Below, piece after piece: positions 45,381 to 55,929 of a stretch of DNA of 64,000 nucleotides. Location: the NCBI GenBank assembly GCA_025504975.1, contig JANUWI010000008.1:1116001-1180000 (forward strand), in the 5' to 3' direction. Position 1 is the stretch's first letter. The number at the start of each line of letters is the position of its first letter. This DNA is from Plenodomus lindquistii (Eukaryota > Ascomycota > Dothideomycetes > Pleosporales > Leptosphaeriaceae). Below the pieces are notes generated by a model. That model made no database searches, was not told the origin of the DNA, and saw nothing but the letters and a program-made list of their open reading frames with translations. The translations under genes and the position numbers were made by a program.

Positions 45381-47006
45381 TTACAGATTAACCTGGAACT
45401 TTGGGTTCGTCCTTATGCTCTCGCCACGATACTTGAAGAAAATGGGCACGGGGATGAACGCAAGCGAGATGAAGCCGAGCAGCGAGTTGCCCCACCCCAG
45501 ACCCAAAGCATCGTACATGCTCAGACCAGCGAGGGGGAGGACACCGCCAAAGACGGATCGGAGCACGGTGTTTGCTGCGATAGCGGAGGCGGCGTGGATG
45601 GTGAAGGCGTCGACGAGGTACGTCTGGATAGTCATCATGCAGGTCAAGTTACCCAAACCGATGAGGGAAGTAGCCATGATGGGGACGATCCAGTGGACTT
45701 TGTAATACGTGGTCCATCCGTAGATGAAGACGCCGATGGGCAGGGCGACCGCACCGGGGACGGTGAGACGCATGGGGAGACGGTGTTCTGGGCGGACGTT
45801 GCCAAGAGCTTGTTGTTTCTGGATGAGCTTGTCCGAGACTGTGCCTAGGGCTGCCATGCCGATCATCATGCCCACGCCTACGCCAATGTATGCCAGGCCC
45901 ACGGAGCCAGAGGAAAACCTGTATTGGCCCTCGAAGACGAAAGTTATGGTTGTGAAGAAAAGGTAGAGAATACCGTAGTTGATGGCAACGTAGAGGGACA
46001 TGAGGCCTACAATGGGCGAGAGGAGGAGCATCTTCATCGGCCGCACAATAGCCTGGGTAATGATTTCCTTGGGTGGCAGGTCCTTTGCGAGTTTGGAGCG
46101 GAGCGCAGAGTTTCCAGTTTCCTTGCGGAGGGCTGCGGCCTTGCGCTCGAGGAGAATGGGGTGGTAGGTCTCGCGGGCTACGGCGAGGACAAGGAGTCCT
46201 GTTACGCCACCGGCAATGGCCAGGATCCAAAACACCCAGCGCCAGGACGCGTTGTCGACGAGGAAACCACCACAGATGGGGCCGATGACGGGGCCGAGGA
46301 GGGGACCGCTGGACCAGATGGCCATGGCGCCTGCTCGTTGCTGGGGAGGAAACATGTCTGCGATTGTGCCGCCACCGAGGGTCAGGGGCGCGGCTCCTGC
46401 ACATCCGGCAAGGAAACGGAAGGCGATGAGCATGCCCATTGATGTGGATAGGGCGCAGGCGACGTTGAAAATGACGAAAAGAAAAGCAGAGATGTGGTAT
46501 AGTGGTGTTCGACCGTAGAGTTCAGACATGGGGGCGATGATGAGGGGACCGATGGCGAATCCGATGAGGTAGACTGATACTACGAAGGCGGCGATTAGGT
46601 TGGACGACTCATTGAAGGCCTCGAGGACTTGCGGTACACCCGGTGCGAAGAAGGAGGACGCCAGGGGCGTGATGAGTGTGGTGGCGCCAATAGCACCGAC
46701 GATGCCCCATTTCTTTCCTTGAGTCCAGTTTTGGGGGTTTGCTGGGTCAGAGGGGCCTTCCCAGTCGACGATGTTGGGGTCGCTGACTTGGGTGGGGGCG
46801 TGTGCGGCGACGTCGTCACCAGAGAGGGTTCGCTCGTCGGTGTGGGTTGATTGAGCATTGCTTCGGATGCCTTTCTCTACGTCGCTGGGATAGGTGTCTT
46901 CTGGCAAGTGGTCTGCGTCGTGGCCTTGGATATAAGCTTCCCTGGTCTTTTCATCCTTGAGGTCCCGACCCTCCCATGCAGGGCTCATTGAGCCTGGTGT
47001 GGCCAT
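45381..47006 (-). CDS. MFS transporter, DHA1 type (12 TM)
   Basis: This is a predicted H+-coupled exporter of 541 residues in a single exon. After an 85-residue hydrophilic N-terminus comes the family entry motif WEGPSDPANPQNW, then twelve hydrophobic segments. Motif A is MSELYGRTPLYHISAFLF, and motif C-like residues are SGPLLGPVIGPICGGF; RWVFWILAIAGGVTGLLVL and RETYHPILLERKAA are typical of the fungal Flu1/Tpo-like multidrug and polyamine group. The cytosolic loop between helices 6 and 7 is charged. ATG 47006 is the only good start. The substrate is unknown. Its upstream region (47007-47290) is free of coding signal. Confidence 0.92.
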   Translation of the reverse strand: MATPGSMSPAWEGRDLKDEKTREAYIQGHDADHLPEDTYPSDVEKGIRSNAQSTHTDERTLSGDDVAAHAPTQVSDPNIVDWEGPSDPANPQNWTQGKKWGIVGAIGATTLITPLASSFFAPGVPQVLEAFNESSNLIAAFVVSVYLIGFAIGPLIIAPMSELYGRTPLYHISAFLFVIFNVACALSTSMGMLIAFRFLAGCAGAAPLTLGGGTIADMFPPQQRAGAMAIWSSGPLLGPVIGPICGGFLVDNASWRWVFWILAIAGGVTGLLVLAVARETYHPILLERKAAALRKETGNSALRSKLAKDLPPKEIITQAIVRPMKMLLLSPIVGLMSLYVAINYGILYLFFTTITFVFEGQYRFSSGSVGLAYIGVGVGMMIGMAALGTVSDKLIQKQQALGNVRPEHRLPMRLTVPGAVALPIGVFIYGWTTYYKVHWIVPIMATSLIGLGNLTCMMTIQTYLVDAFTIHAASAIAANTVLRSVFGGVLPLAGLSMYDALGLGWGNSLLGFISLAFIPVPIFFKYRGESIRTNPKFQVNL

Positions 47007-48699
47007 TATGAAGATCGATCTCTACGAGCGTCAGTATGTTTGACTAGTAGCCTTGTAGCGTCCGACGTGATCGAATGTAACACCGTGCTCGTATCCGAGC
47101 GTGCTTTACACAACATGAAGCGAGGAAGGGAATATCTTACCAAGAGCTTGTCAGTCGAACCGCGACCGTGGAACTGGGTGTAGATCGGAATTTGCTGTGG
47201 GATGTCCAGTGATACTACCGATTTGAGTAAAAGGGTAGGCGCGCCAGTCTTTAAAGGAGGATACAAAGGAAGGTAGCACCAACAGTGCAAAAGTGCTAAT
47301 TACGAATTACGGAGCCGTGATGCTACGACCCTCCGCAAACAAAGCTCCCGAGTCCCGGACTCTTGACCCCATGCTGTTTGGGACATCTGGGTGGGAGATA
47401 GGCGGACGATCGCACTACCGTATTGGCCGTACCCATGCCTGGGACCTAGGCCTCCTCACCTGCTAGTTGCCATTTTGCATCTGGTGTTGTTCCGCGGACA
47501 AGGATAGATCTGCATTTGGTTCCAGACAGCCAATTAACGAAAGACGGCGCATCAGCGACCCGCTTGGTGGCGGCCTCGGGAGGGCTTGTTTCGTCGAGCA
47601 AGCGAGCTTATGTGCGCCACCAGAGGGGCAACCACGCGATTAAAGGGATGCGCGGAGGATAGTGCGGAGCAACGGAGGATCAGTGTTGGGGGTTGTGCAA
47701 AGTGAAGGGCGTTCGCTGATGCATGCGATCTCATTCAAAAGGGCTTTGTGAGACATGCTGAACCTTTGGTGAGGTCTGGTATTTTGTGCGGCGGCACTTT
47801 TCCATGTTGCAAGTTGAGTGGATGGCACTACGTAGGTGCTGGGGCGGTCTTGCAACACATTATTAAAGTCCTCTCGGCAACCATTACAGAAGAGAAGGTG
47901 ACAGTTACAGGCATTCGTGTAAGCGGTTAGCAGATGGCGTGCACCTAAACCAGTTCAACAGGCGCGACGCATCTTGACTCTAGTTGAGAGCCCTCGGTCC
48001 TCCGCTTTCCCATCAACTCCCTTAACTCCATCATCTCCATCCTGACACTACTCATCCTAAGGTACCTATTGTCTGCAGTTGTCGCTAAGTTCATGTGTAG
48101 AATCAAGATTCGCTCTCCATTTCCCCGCCATGGCCGCTCCACTGTTTTCCTCTGCCCAGGAACGCGCAAGCCGAATCGAATACATTTACAGTATGTAAAA
48201 GTTGTGTGACGTACGCGCAGTGTAGCTCGAGTCCCCCCCCCCCCCCCCGACATCTACCTAAGCGAGGTGTACTTCACCATCAAATGATACAGGGAATCTC
48301 TTGACTCACATCTTGGCGACAGATGTTTGTAACATCTGTCACAGAAGGTCGTGTCCATTACCTCGATCCACCTAGTAAGCCTACAGGGTGTAGACGTATT
48401 GGATCAGATGCCTGTTAAAGTTCAACGAATCATCTTCTCAGTCTCGCTGAATGTTGAATGTGCTATTCGTCAAACTTTAACAAGGATCTGATTCGATGTG
48501 TCTATATCCTGTACTCTACTCGGCTCGCTCGGAATCATGGTAGTCACCCCGCAACCCTAGAAGCAAGTCGATCAAGAAGTTCTTCGGCCGAGACAGTTCT
48601 TCGTGTACTTTTGTGTGGGGACCCCACCCCCGCACGAAGAGTAATCAACTAGGAACCTTCTCAGCGGTACTGCTGAACCGGTCCGTTTGTACACGAAGC
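47007..48699. other. 1.7-kb region without genes
   Basis: It holds the MFS promoter at the left. A C homopolymer of about 14 bases lies at 48235-48249. No supported ORF or RNA gene. Confidence 0.5.
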
Positions 48700-49191
48700 T
48701 CACGTCCCAAAGTGGAGCATCCCAAGTCTTGACCGCCTTCTTGGAGTACAGTGTCCCAGTGCAGCATCCTGCAATCGCACCATTTCCTCGTCGGTGGCGA
48801 AGAAGTAGACTTCCAGAATCTGTGCGTTCGTGAGCGGAATCTCGTCATCCATTGTCGACGTTCGACTCGTAGAATCGGCAGGTATATATTCAGTAGATGG
48901 CCGCTTCCACTTCCATTGTATCATTGCAGCGAAACAAAATCCTCTCGAGTGTACTGTCGCCGAGGCTGTGCTGGAATGCAGGCGAGTGGTGAATGAAAAG
49001 GCTACTTTGGAACTTGAATATTGTCTTCGACTTCGTGCCACTGTCAACGACGATCGTGACGATGGTATCAAGCGCTGCCATACATGCAGCGTCAGCGGAA
49101 GCTTATGAAACTCAAGTTCCAGAGTGAACACTGGAGACGCCACGTCTACATGCGCGTATATTACGTCTGGTGTTATCTTCGGATTTGCCAT
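48700..49191 (-). pseudogene. Decayed BTB/POZ-like gene fragment
   Basis: On the minus strand, one frame gives a start MANPKITPDVIYAHVD; another (49081-48890) reads TIVTIVVDSGTKSKTIF, FIHHSPAFQHSL and RILFRCNDTMEVEAAIY, resembling the core of small fungal BTB/POZ domains. That frame hits TGA exactly where BTB proteins have the tryptophan of the WxYTG motif; the following codons read IYTC. A third piece in the first frame, LTNAQILEVYFFATDEEMV, resembles the segment after the BTB core. The pieces cannot be joined by obvious introns, so I call a relic. It might instead be a gene with unusual splicing. Confidence 0.4.
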
Positions 49192-49714
49192 GACAGCTTG
49201 AGTTGAATGCTATACTGACCGAGGAGTCTTCGCAAGAGCGTAGCAGATATGCGGGTTGTGTACACATTTTGACGGTGCGTGAGGAAGTCAGGATATGCTT
49301 CGAGGGAGGCCGAAGGCATCAAGTATAAGACAGGGCCAAGATTGACCTAAAAACAACGAATGTAACGCACCTTCTCCCATCTTTTATGCATCAAGCCAGC
49401 TGGAGCACGCTTAACGCACTCCTTTGTTTGGATATCGTAGGCACGCACACTCACTTGTAGTTGCCATGCCGAAGCTACCTGCGTATTGCTGTCTAATTGG
49501 GTGGCACGGACGAGTGAAAGTCTTTGCACAGGACGATGAAACATGGTGCACTGGGAATCTGTGAAGTTGACTGGTCTCATGTCTACGTAGGATGCGAAGA
49601 CTACTTAGTCGTGACCAGCCAGTCCGTTGTACGGCGTAGTGCCAGTACTGGTACATTCATCTTTCAATTCTTGATATCGTTATGCTCGTGACGACCTGCT
49701 CTGCTGCCTCCTCT
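49192..49714. other. Intergenic, no gene seen
   Basis: 523 bp between the BTB-like relic and the 3' end of the proteasome gene. Short overlapping ORFs only. Confidence 0.5.
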
Positions 49715-50560
49715 CTAATCCCTCTTCAGCGGTGTGTAAGTCTCTGTTATGCCCTCGCTCGTGATGATCATCATCTGCAGACCGTCACCAACCTCAATAT
49801 GCCTCTCAACCGCACTCGTAAACGCATCTCGTACAAGGTCCTCGACGTGATTCTGCGGTAGCGGCTCCGCTTGCTTCGACTTCAGGTCGTGGCCGACTCC
49901 GCTGCCTGGCTCGTACATGTTCTTGAAGTTGACCTGGTTATCGAGGAAAGGCATGATGAGCGACGCCGCCGCACCAGCGGCTCTGCACTGTTCCCTCTCG
50001 TAGCTGCCTACTGGATCGTACGAGTACAGCGCGCCCTTGCCCTCCTCGTCCAGACCACCCAGGATAGCGTGTACGTAGTAGGGAAAGAAGCGTTTGTTGT
50101 AGAGGATGTGGCTGAGTCGTTGCGCGCATGCGGTGACGGACATGGGCTTGCCATGCTGGTACTTGTACATCTTGACAATGGTGTCCAGGCGCTCCTTCAG
50201 TGCATCGCCATCTGCGGCAAATCCAACCACCGACAATACTATCCTGGCGCCCTTATTGTCTGACCCCTCACCACCAATCTTGAAGAGTTTGGGTGCGTAT
50301 CGGGTGTTGATGTTGTAGCCAGAGGTGGAACGTGTGTCGCCGGCGAGGATGGCAAAGTCCTTGCCTGAGATGCCTAGTGTTGAGCCGCCGTTGTCGGTGT
50401 AGCTTCGTAGTGTCAGCAACAGTCCATTCAACGAATGACTGGGGTGTTCCTACGGATAGAAGCCGTGTTGCCTCTCGCCTGACGGTACAGTTGTGGGGGT
50501 CTGCTTGAATGAGTAGCCTGGGCCACCTTGCGGGGGTGCACCTGTGTAGAGTGCGGCCAT
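49715..50560 (-). CDS. PRE7: 20S proteasome subunit beta type 6 (Pre7/PSMB1)
   Basis: This is a non-catalytic beta subunit of the 20S proteasome core. Exons on the minus strand are 50560-50454 and 50402-49715, joined in phase 2 across a 51-bp intron; the product is 264 residues. The N-terminal part MAALYTGAPPQGGP is family-typical, followed by YTDNGGSTLGISGKDFAILAGDTR, GYNINTRYAPKLFKI, RLSHILYNKRFFPYYVH and LGGLDEEGKGALYSYDPVGSY. These match beta6 rather than other beta subunits. ATG 50560 starts this conserved N-terminus. It lies close to HCNGP and the beta7 gene. Confidence 0.95.
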
Positions 50561-50923
50561 GGTGTCGTCGGAAAGCGCAGTGATGGAATGTGTGCAGCCA
50601 GAAGGGCTCGACGGGATATCGGAGATCTTGTAAGGCAAAGTGGTCGCGGTGTTTGGCGTTGGTGATATGAAGCTCGGGGGTTACGCGGAGCAAGATGCCT
50701 GGAGCATGGGCCACTTTGATGTCTTGGCACCCATCATCACAGTGAGAGACATTGGCACATTTCAGTGACCAGTATTTGTAAGAATCAGGGGAACTACAGT
50801 GATACTGAACAGCTAAGTCTACCGAATTGGACCTCGAATGTGCTCAAGAACGGGAGCGGATCTCCTACGAAGAGAGCAACTCCCGGATTGCCACACATCT
50901 ATCGTACAGGTCTTCATTCATTG

Positions 50924-51849
50924 TCATCCTCTCCCATCCCTCGACCTAGAACGTCGCCTCTTGGGCGATCGCGATCCACTACTCCACCCATTCCTTGCAG
51001 ACGACTCGTCTCGGCCTCGATGCTCCAGCTGCTTCCTCTTACTTGAGGTCTGGAAACCGGCTGAGTTGGATTGTTCCTCGTCCCCACCCGCTGTGACTCT
51101 CTCGGCAGCGCTCTGTCCCTGTGATGGCTTTCCTGCGGGTGTACCCGTGCCACTCGACGTCCCAGACTTCGCCGCCGAGACGAATGCAACAGCATCCCGG
51201 GGCAGCTTGGACTTTCCTTGCTCTCTGGCCTTCAAGATATTCTTTTGCGATGTTCTGAGTTCCTCCACATAAGCCCAGCCAGGAAACGCAACCGGAATCG
51301 CAATTTCATTTGACAAGGTAGTCGCATACAAATCTTCTTCGCTGAGTCCCGCAAAGTCTGTCAATCTCTGCAAGTGTCCAGGATCTCGCAGTACTGACGA
51401 ACCCTCCAATCGCTGGTTGAAATGCTGTCCTTTCTTCTTCAGGTCAAGGAATTGCGCAAATTTCTTTGTGGCTTTCAGTGGCGGTGATCCAGGTGGAGAC
51501 GTTGGTATATCGAAATTTGGAACGGTTGGTAAAGTGAGATTTTGGATCATGGCGCGAGTCGACGTTGATGATGGGGCGGCGGCATCGTCTTGTTCACCGT
51601 GTTCTGGAGGAGGCGAGACTGTGGGACCTTGTGACGGGCCACTCAATGGGGCGGAAGCGATGGGTTCTTGAGGGATGGGTTCAGTTTTGGTTGGGGGTTT
51701 GATCACAGGCGCATTCGCATTGGGAGTGGTTGTCAACTCGATATTAGTAGCTATCAAAGTCCTTCTTGAACATTTGTGAGCCTCACCTCTGAGTTTTTGG
51801 CGGGCGCGACCTCGTCCTCGTCACTACTTGGGTAGTCGACTCCGAGCAT
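50924..51849 (-). CDS. HCNGP/SAP30BP-family nuclear protein
   Basis: Exons on the minus strand are 51849-51787 and 51736-50924, with a 50-bp intron (donor GTGAGG, branch-like CTACTAAT, acceptor TCGAG), giving 291 residues. The HCNGP domain (about 115-185) reads FDLKKKG-like FLDLKKKGQHFNQRLEG, LQRLTDFAGLSEEDLYATTL, FPGWAYVEEL and RTSQKNIL, matching human SAP30BP, which acts in transcription repression and splicing. The N-terminal SSDEDE acidic cluster is also a family feature. The C-terminus is Ser/Arg-rich with SPKRRRSRSRD, a likely nuclear signal. An alternative acceptor (GATAG) is out of frame with this donor, supporting the chosen splice. The gene diverges from PRE4 with 234 bp between starts. 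Confidence 0.88.
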
Positions 51850-52083
51850 TTTAGCCGCTCAATGCTGGCGGACGCTTTGCGACATCTTGGTGAGAGTAGA
51901 CCTGAAGAGAGCTTGGGCCAATCAGGTCTTGGCGGTGGACGAGCTGCGCAACACCGACTGCCTGCCTGTACCACCACCTCAACCCCAACTTCACATCTGG
52001 ACGTGTCTTCGCTCTCAGAACGTACACAGAGCTCCTACTGTTCTTCTGCCGTGTAGCCAGCCCTAAAGTAAAATCCTCCAGCA
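51850..52083. promoter_or_regulatory. Shared divergent promoter, HCNGP gene / PRE4
   Basis: Only 234 bp separate the divergent ATGs, so regulation may be shared. I found no perfect match to the yeast proteasome element GGTGGCAAA here. Confidence 0.5.
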
Positions 52084-52976
52084 TGAACCATCTCCCTCAA
52101 GCGTGGGGCCGTGTATGTACTTCGCCTGCCCGTCACAATAGCAACTTCTAACATGCAATCCAGCCCAGAGACGACGTATACGGTGCATACGACCCATCAC
52201 ACTTTCAGGCCGCCGGCCCCAACCAGCACACCCAGAGCCCGATCGTGACCGGTACCTCAGTACTCGCCGCCAAGTTCAAGGATGGTGTGGTCATTGCCGC
52301 AGATAACTTGGGTAAGGCGACAGACAGATGGGTGAATTGGAAAGTTACTTGGGGTTGACTTGTCATCTTAGCCTCGTACGGATCGCTTGCCCGCTTCACT
52401 GACGTCAAGCGTCTACGGAAATTCAACGACGAGGTAGTCGTAGGTTTCGGCGGCGACGTATCAGACATGCAGTACCTGGACCGTCTGCTCAACTCCCTCG
52501 ATATCCGCGAGAACTACTCCTCAAGCGAGACACAGCTGAACGCGAAGAACCTCCACACATACCTAGCCAAAGTCATGTATAACCGCCGGTCCAAGTTTGA
52601 CCCTCTGTGGAATCACCTGCTCATCGTTGGCATGGATGGCGAGTCAAAGCCCTTCCTCGCCAGCGCAGATCTCCTCGGTACCACCTTCTCATCTCCCTCC
52701 CTCGCTACCGGTTTCGGAGCTCATCTCGCCCAGCCGATTCTGAGAACGATACTGCCTGACGAGGCTGCAGTAGCGAACGTCACCAAGGAGCAAGCAGTAG
52801 AGAAGGTCAAGGAGTGCATGAAGGTCTTGTTCTACAGGGACGCCAGGAGCATGGACAAGTACTCGATTGCTGTAGTCACAAAGGAAGGCGTTGAGCTAGA
52901 TGAGGACGTAAAGCTGGAGAACCAGAGCTGGGCGTTTGCGGATAGGATCAGGGGATATGGCACACAGACGGCGTAG
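52084..52976 (+). CDS. PRE4: 20S proteasome subunit beta type 7 (Pre4/PSMB4)
   Basis: This is a non-catalytic beta subunit of the 20S proteasome core. Exons are 52084-52113, 52164-52311 and 52372-52976, summing to 260 residues; introns of 50 and 60 bp have canonical ends. Diagnostic segments are QSPIVTGTSVLAAKF, GVVIAADNLASYGSLARF, LRKFNDEVVVGFGGDVSDMQYL and NPLWNHLL-like DPLWNHLLIVG, all matching Pre4/PSMB4. The first exon is only ten codons (MNHLPQAWGR), which is why the start is easy to miss. The partner subunit beta6 is encoded 1.5 kb away on the other strand. Confidence 0.95.
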
Positions 52977-53390
52977 TCTCTAGAAGCTGGCTAGATGGAA
53001 GTATATCACGATCGATCAGGCGCCTGTTACCGCAGAAGTAGCGAGGCAGCTAACGATAGACACGAATAATGTACCTTTGACGGTATGAATGCATATGCTC
53101 CTTGGTTCCGTCAATAGGGTCTGCGTGCATCGTCATCGTTGAATATCAGTGCATGATGCAAGCCATCGGCAAGAAAGCGAACGAACGCGGGACAAGCTCC
53201 GCAGCCCTCTGCGGGGAAGCTCCGCTTATAAACATACCACACGGAGCAACCACGTTTTGGTAGCTTGCTTTCGTAACTAACGGCCCGGAACCTGGTTCAC
53301 GTCTGAAGCTATACCGGCTTAAATAAGAGTATTGCATACGGTCCCCTGCATTGCCAATACCACCCTATCGCGGATCTGCAGCTCCTTACA
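52977..53390. other. Intergenic: PRE4 3' flank and next promoter
   Basis: 414 bp without a gene. Nothing recognisable. Confidence 0.5.
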
Positions 53391-54373
53391 ATGGCAGCCA
53401 GAACCCAATCATTGGCGAAGAGGATAGTGTTCACGGGTGGCTCGGGTGTGGCCGGCCGACATGTCATCGAGAAGCTACTTTCCTTTGGACACGAGGTGCT
53501 CAATGTCGACATTACACCGCTGAACAATCCAAAAGTGCACACCATAAAAGCGGATCTCACAGATGGAGCTCAAGCATTCAACAGCTTATCATGTCATTTT
53601 GAGATTAGCGAACCATTCAGAAAACCGATCAGGACACCAGATGCACTTGTGCACTTTGCTGGTACGTCTTGTAAAATCTATACGAACGAGGAAATAGTTA
53701 ATACTTCTCAGGCATACCGCAACCTATGCGACTTCCAGACAATGAGACCTTCCGTATAAATACCATGGGCTCGTACAATGTCATAGAAGCTGCTTGTAAA
53801 CTCGGCATCAAGAAGATTATTCTCGCCTCCAGTATCACCACATATGGTGTTACATATGCAGAAGGCGAGCACGACTTCCCACACTTCCCCATCACTGAAG
53901 AAACCCCCACTATTCCAATGGACGTCTATGCCACCAGCAAAGTGTGTATGGAGCGGATAGGGGATAGCTTCGCGCGACGATTTCCAGGAGTAGATATTTA
54001 TTGTCTACGCATCGCTGCTGTTGTATTTCCAGAAAAGCACGCCGACACAATGAACGATTATGCGAATAATCCAGGAGACTGGAAATGTCACGCGTGGAGT
54101 TATGTTGACGCGAGAGACCTGGGCAATATCGTACAGTGTTGTATACAGAAAGATGGGCTAGGATATCAAGTGTTCAACGCCGTCAACGATGAGATTACGA
54201 ATGATGAGGAAGAGAGCACAGAAGTGTTCTTGAGGAAAACATGTCCAGGAGTCGAAATCAAAAGTGCATTGGGTAAAAGAGAGGCACCGTTGAGTAATTT
54301 GAAGTTGAGGGATATGCTTGGGTTCAGAGAAGAGTATCCGTGGCGGACAGTGCTGGGGAAGGGGAAGTCATAA
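53391..54373 (+). CDS. NAD-dependent epimerase/dehydratase (extended SDR)
   Basis: Exons 53391-53661 and 53712-54373 are joined in phase 1 by a 50-bp intron, giving 310 residues. The N-terminal Rossmann motif is VFTGGSGVAGRHVIEKL; DALVHFAG and SSITTYG follow, and the catalytic Tyr-Lys pair is in DVYATSKVCMERIGD. The late segment HAWSYVDARDLGNIVQCCI is typical of UDP-sugar-epimerase-like extended SDRs. Fungal members are mostly uncharacterised, so substrate and pathway remain open; a nucleotide-sugar or small ketone substrate is possible. ATG 53391 is the only start ahead of the Rossmann motif. The next gene is on the same strand 290 bp on, but fungal genes are transcribed singly. Confidence 0.87.
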
Positions 54374-54664
54374 TGGCGTCCGGTATAGCAAATGTTGTGC
54401 ATCTCATACCTTGTAAGCATACACAGAAGCATACGCGAAAGCATACACGATCAGAAAGACACCTTGAAATCATCTTCAGCCTTGAAATGTCCTCGGTCAA
54501 TCAATATGCGCTACTATTCTGGCTTTGCACCTTCCTAACGGGCCTCGGCTACTCGGTAGCTTGCCTATGAGCTCATGGAATGGGCAGGTGCCCTCTTCAT
54601 CTCGCATCACCAACTTCAAGACAGACCTCTCGACCAGCAAGAACACTGGTAGCCAATAGGAAGC

Positions 54665-55497
54665 ATGGCTGCACCAAAGATCACGTTTTATGTCGACATC
54701 GTCTCGCCCTTCGCTTACGTTGCCTTTTACACGCTCAAGGTACTGCATCCCTGCACGTCCCAGAGAGTGAATACTAATCAACACCGCGCGCGCAGCACTC
54801 CCCGGTCTTCAATGGAGTCGAGATCACGTGTGTACCCATTGTGTTGGGTGGTTTGATGAAGAAGTGTGGAAACACGCCGCCGTTGATGATTCACAGTACG
54901 TTCACCTAACGACCACGCACGCAGAGAGTACAGTACACTAACAACGACTACTCAGATAAGAAGAAATGGATCGACAATGAACGAACCCGCTCGGCAGACC
55001 AGATGAAGGTGCCCATGACCAGAGAGACTCCACCAGGCTTTCCAGTCAACACGCTGCACATTCAACGCGCGTTGACGTCGCTTTCCCTCGTTCGTCCAGA
55101 GCTGGTAGAACGCGCAGTCACCCTATTCTGGCGGGACATGTGGGCTGAATGGAAAGAGCCCACGAAACCCGAGAACATTCTCGCTATCATCAAGACCGTA
55201 GTGGGAAATGAAGAGGAGGCGCAGAAGATCGTGAGTGCGATGCAGAGTGATGAGGTGAAGAAGGCCTTGAGTAGCAACACGGACAAGGCGTTCGAGGATG
55301 GCGCTTTTGGGCTGCCGTGGTTTGTTGGTGAGTATCAAGTTCTTGGGGTGAATCGGATCCAGCTTGCTAATGAATGGGTAGCTACAAACGCAAAGGGCAA
55401 GACGGAAAGGTTCTGGGGGGTCGATCACATAGGCCATGTATGCGATCATCTGGAGCTTGAGCGACCAAACGACAAAGCTTGGAGAGCGGTGTTATAA
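54665..55497 (+). CDS. Kappa-class glutathione transferase / DsbA-like isomerase
   Basis: Four exons, 54665-54739, 54796-54895, 54956-55327 and 55382-55497, sum to 220 residues. The N-terminal FYVDIVSPFAYVAFYTLK carries the SPF motif of kappa GSTs and 2-hydroxychromene-2-carboxylate isomerases, whose serine binds glutathione sulfur. Further signatures are VPIVLGGLMKKCGNTPP, MTRETPPGFPVNTL, FGLPWFVAT and FWGVDHIGHVCDHL, all expected for the family. Relatives are mitochondrial or peroxisomal; no targeting signal is obvious here (the C-terminus is AVL). Intron 3 is 54 bp without stop, so retention would add 18 residues in frame. The role is probably glutathione-dependent detoxification or isomerisation. 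Confidence 0.9.
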
Positions 55498-55929
55498 TCA
55501 AGGCCTTCCAGTAGTGTAAGCTTTCTCCTGTTCCTATTTCTGCTTCATTGTTAGTACATATACATCTCATTCGTTCTGCATATCGCGATCGAGATGATAG
55601 GGGTGTCGCCATACACGTTGTACGTGATTGATTAATCAGTACTCACCCACATTCCTAGCAAAGAGAGTAATCAGGAAGAGTGGTTGGTCAGTCAGCACGT
55701 GACCTCGCTGCAGCGTCTGCATGGTGATCGCGTATGGCTCTAGCAAGGGGTGAGTGAAATTCGACCTCTGGGACACGCAAGCACACCGTGGTCTATTTCA
55801 TCTTCTCCCACCTCGCAGTCTCTCCCAATTCCCGGTTCCTTTAGACGGTTTCTGAAAATCTCAATTAATCACAACTTTTAACTCCTCTTGTCAACCGAAA
55901 CTTCTCCGTTCCTCAGCTGCATATTCCAA
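55498..55929. other. Intergenic, no gene seen
   Basis: 432 bp between the GST gene and the relic gene. Nothing recognisable. Confidence 0.5.

Noticed and set aside
48235..48249. C homopolymer as a feature
   Set aside because: A simple run prone to sequencing length error, with no gene context.
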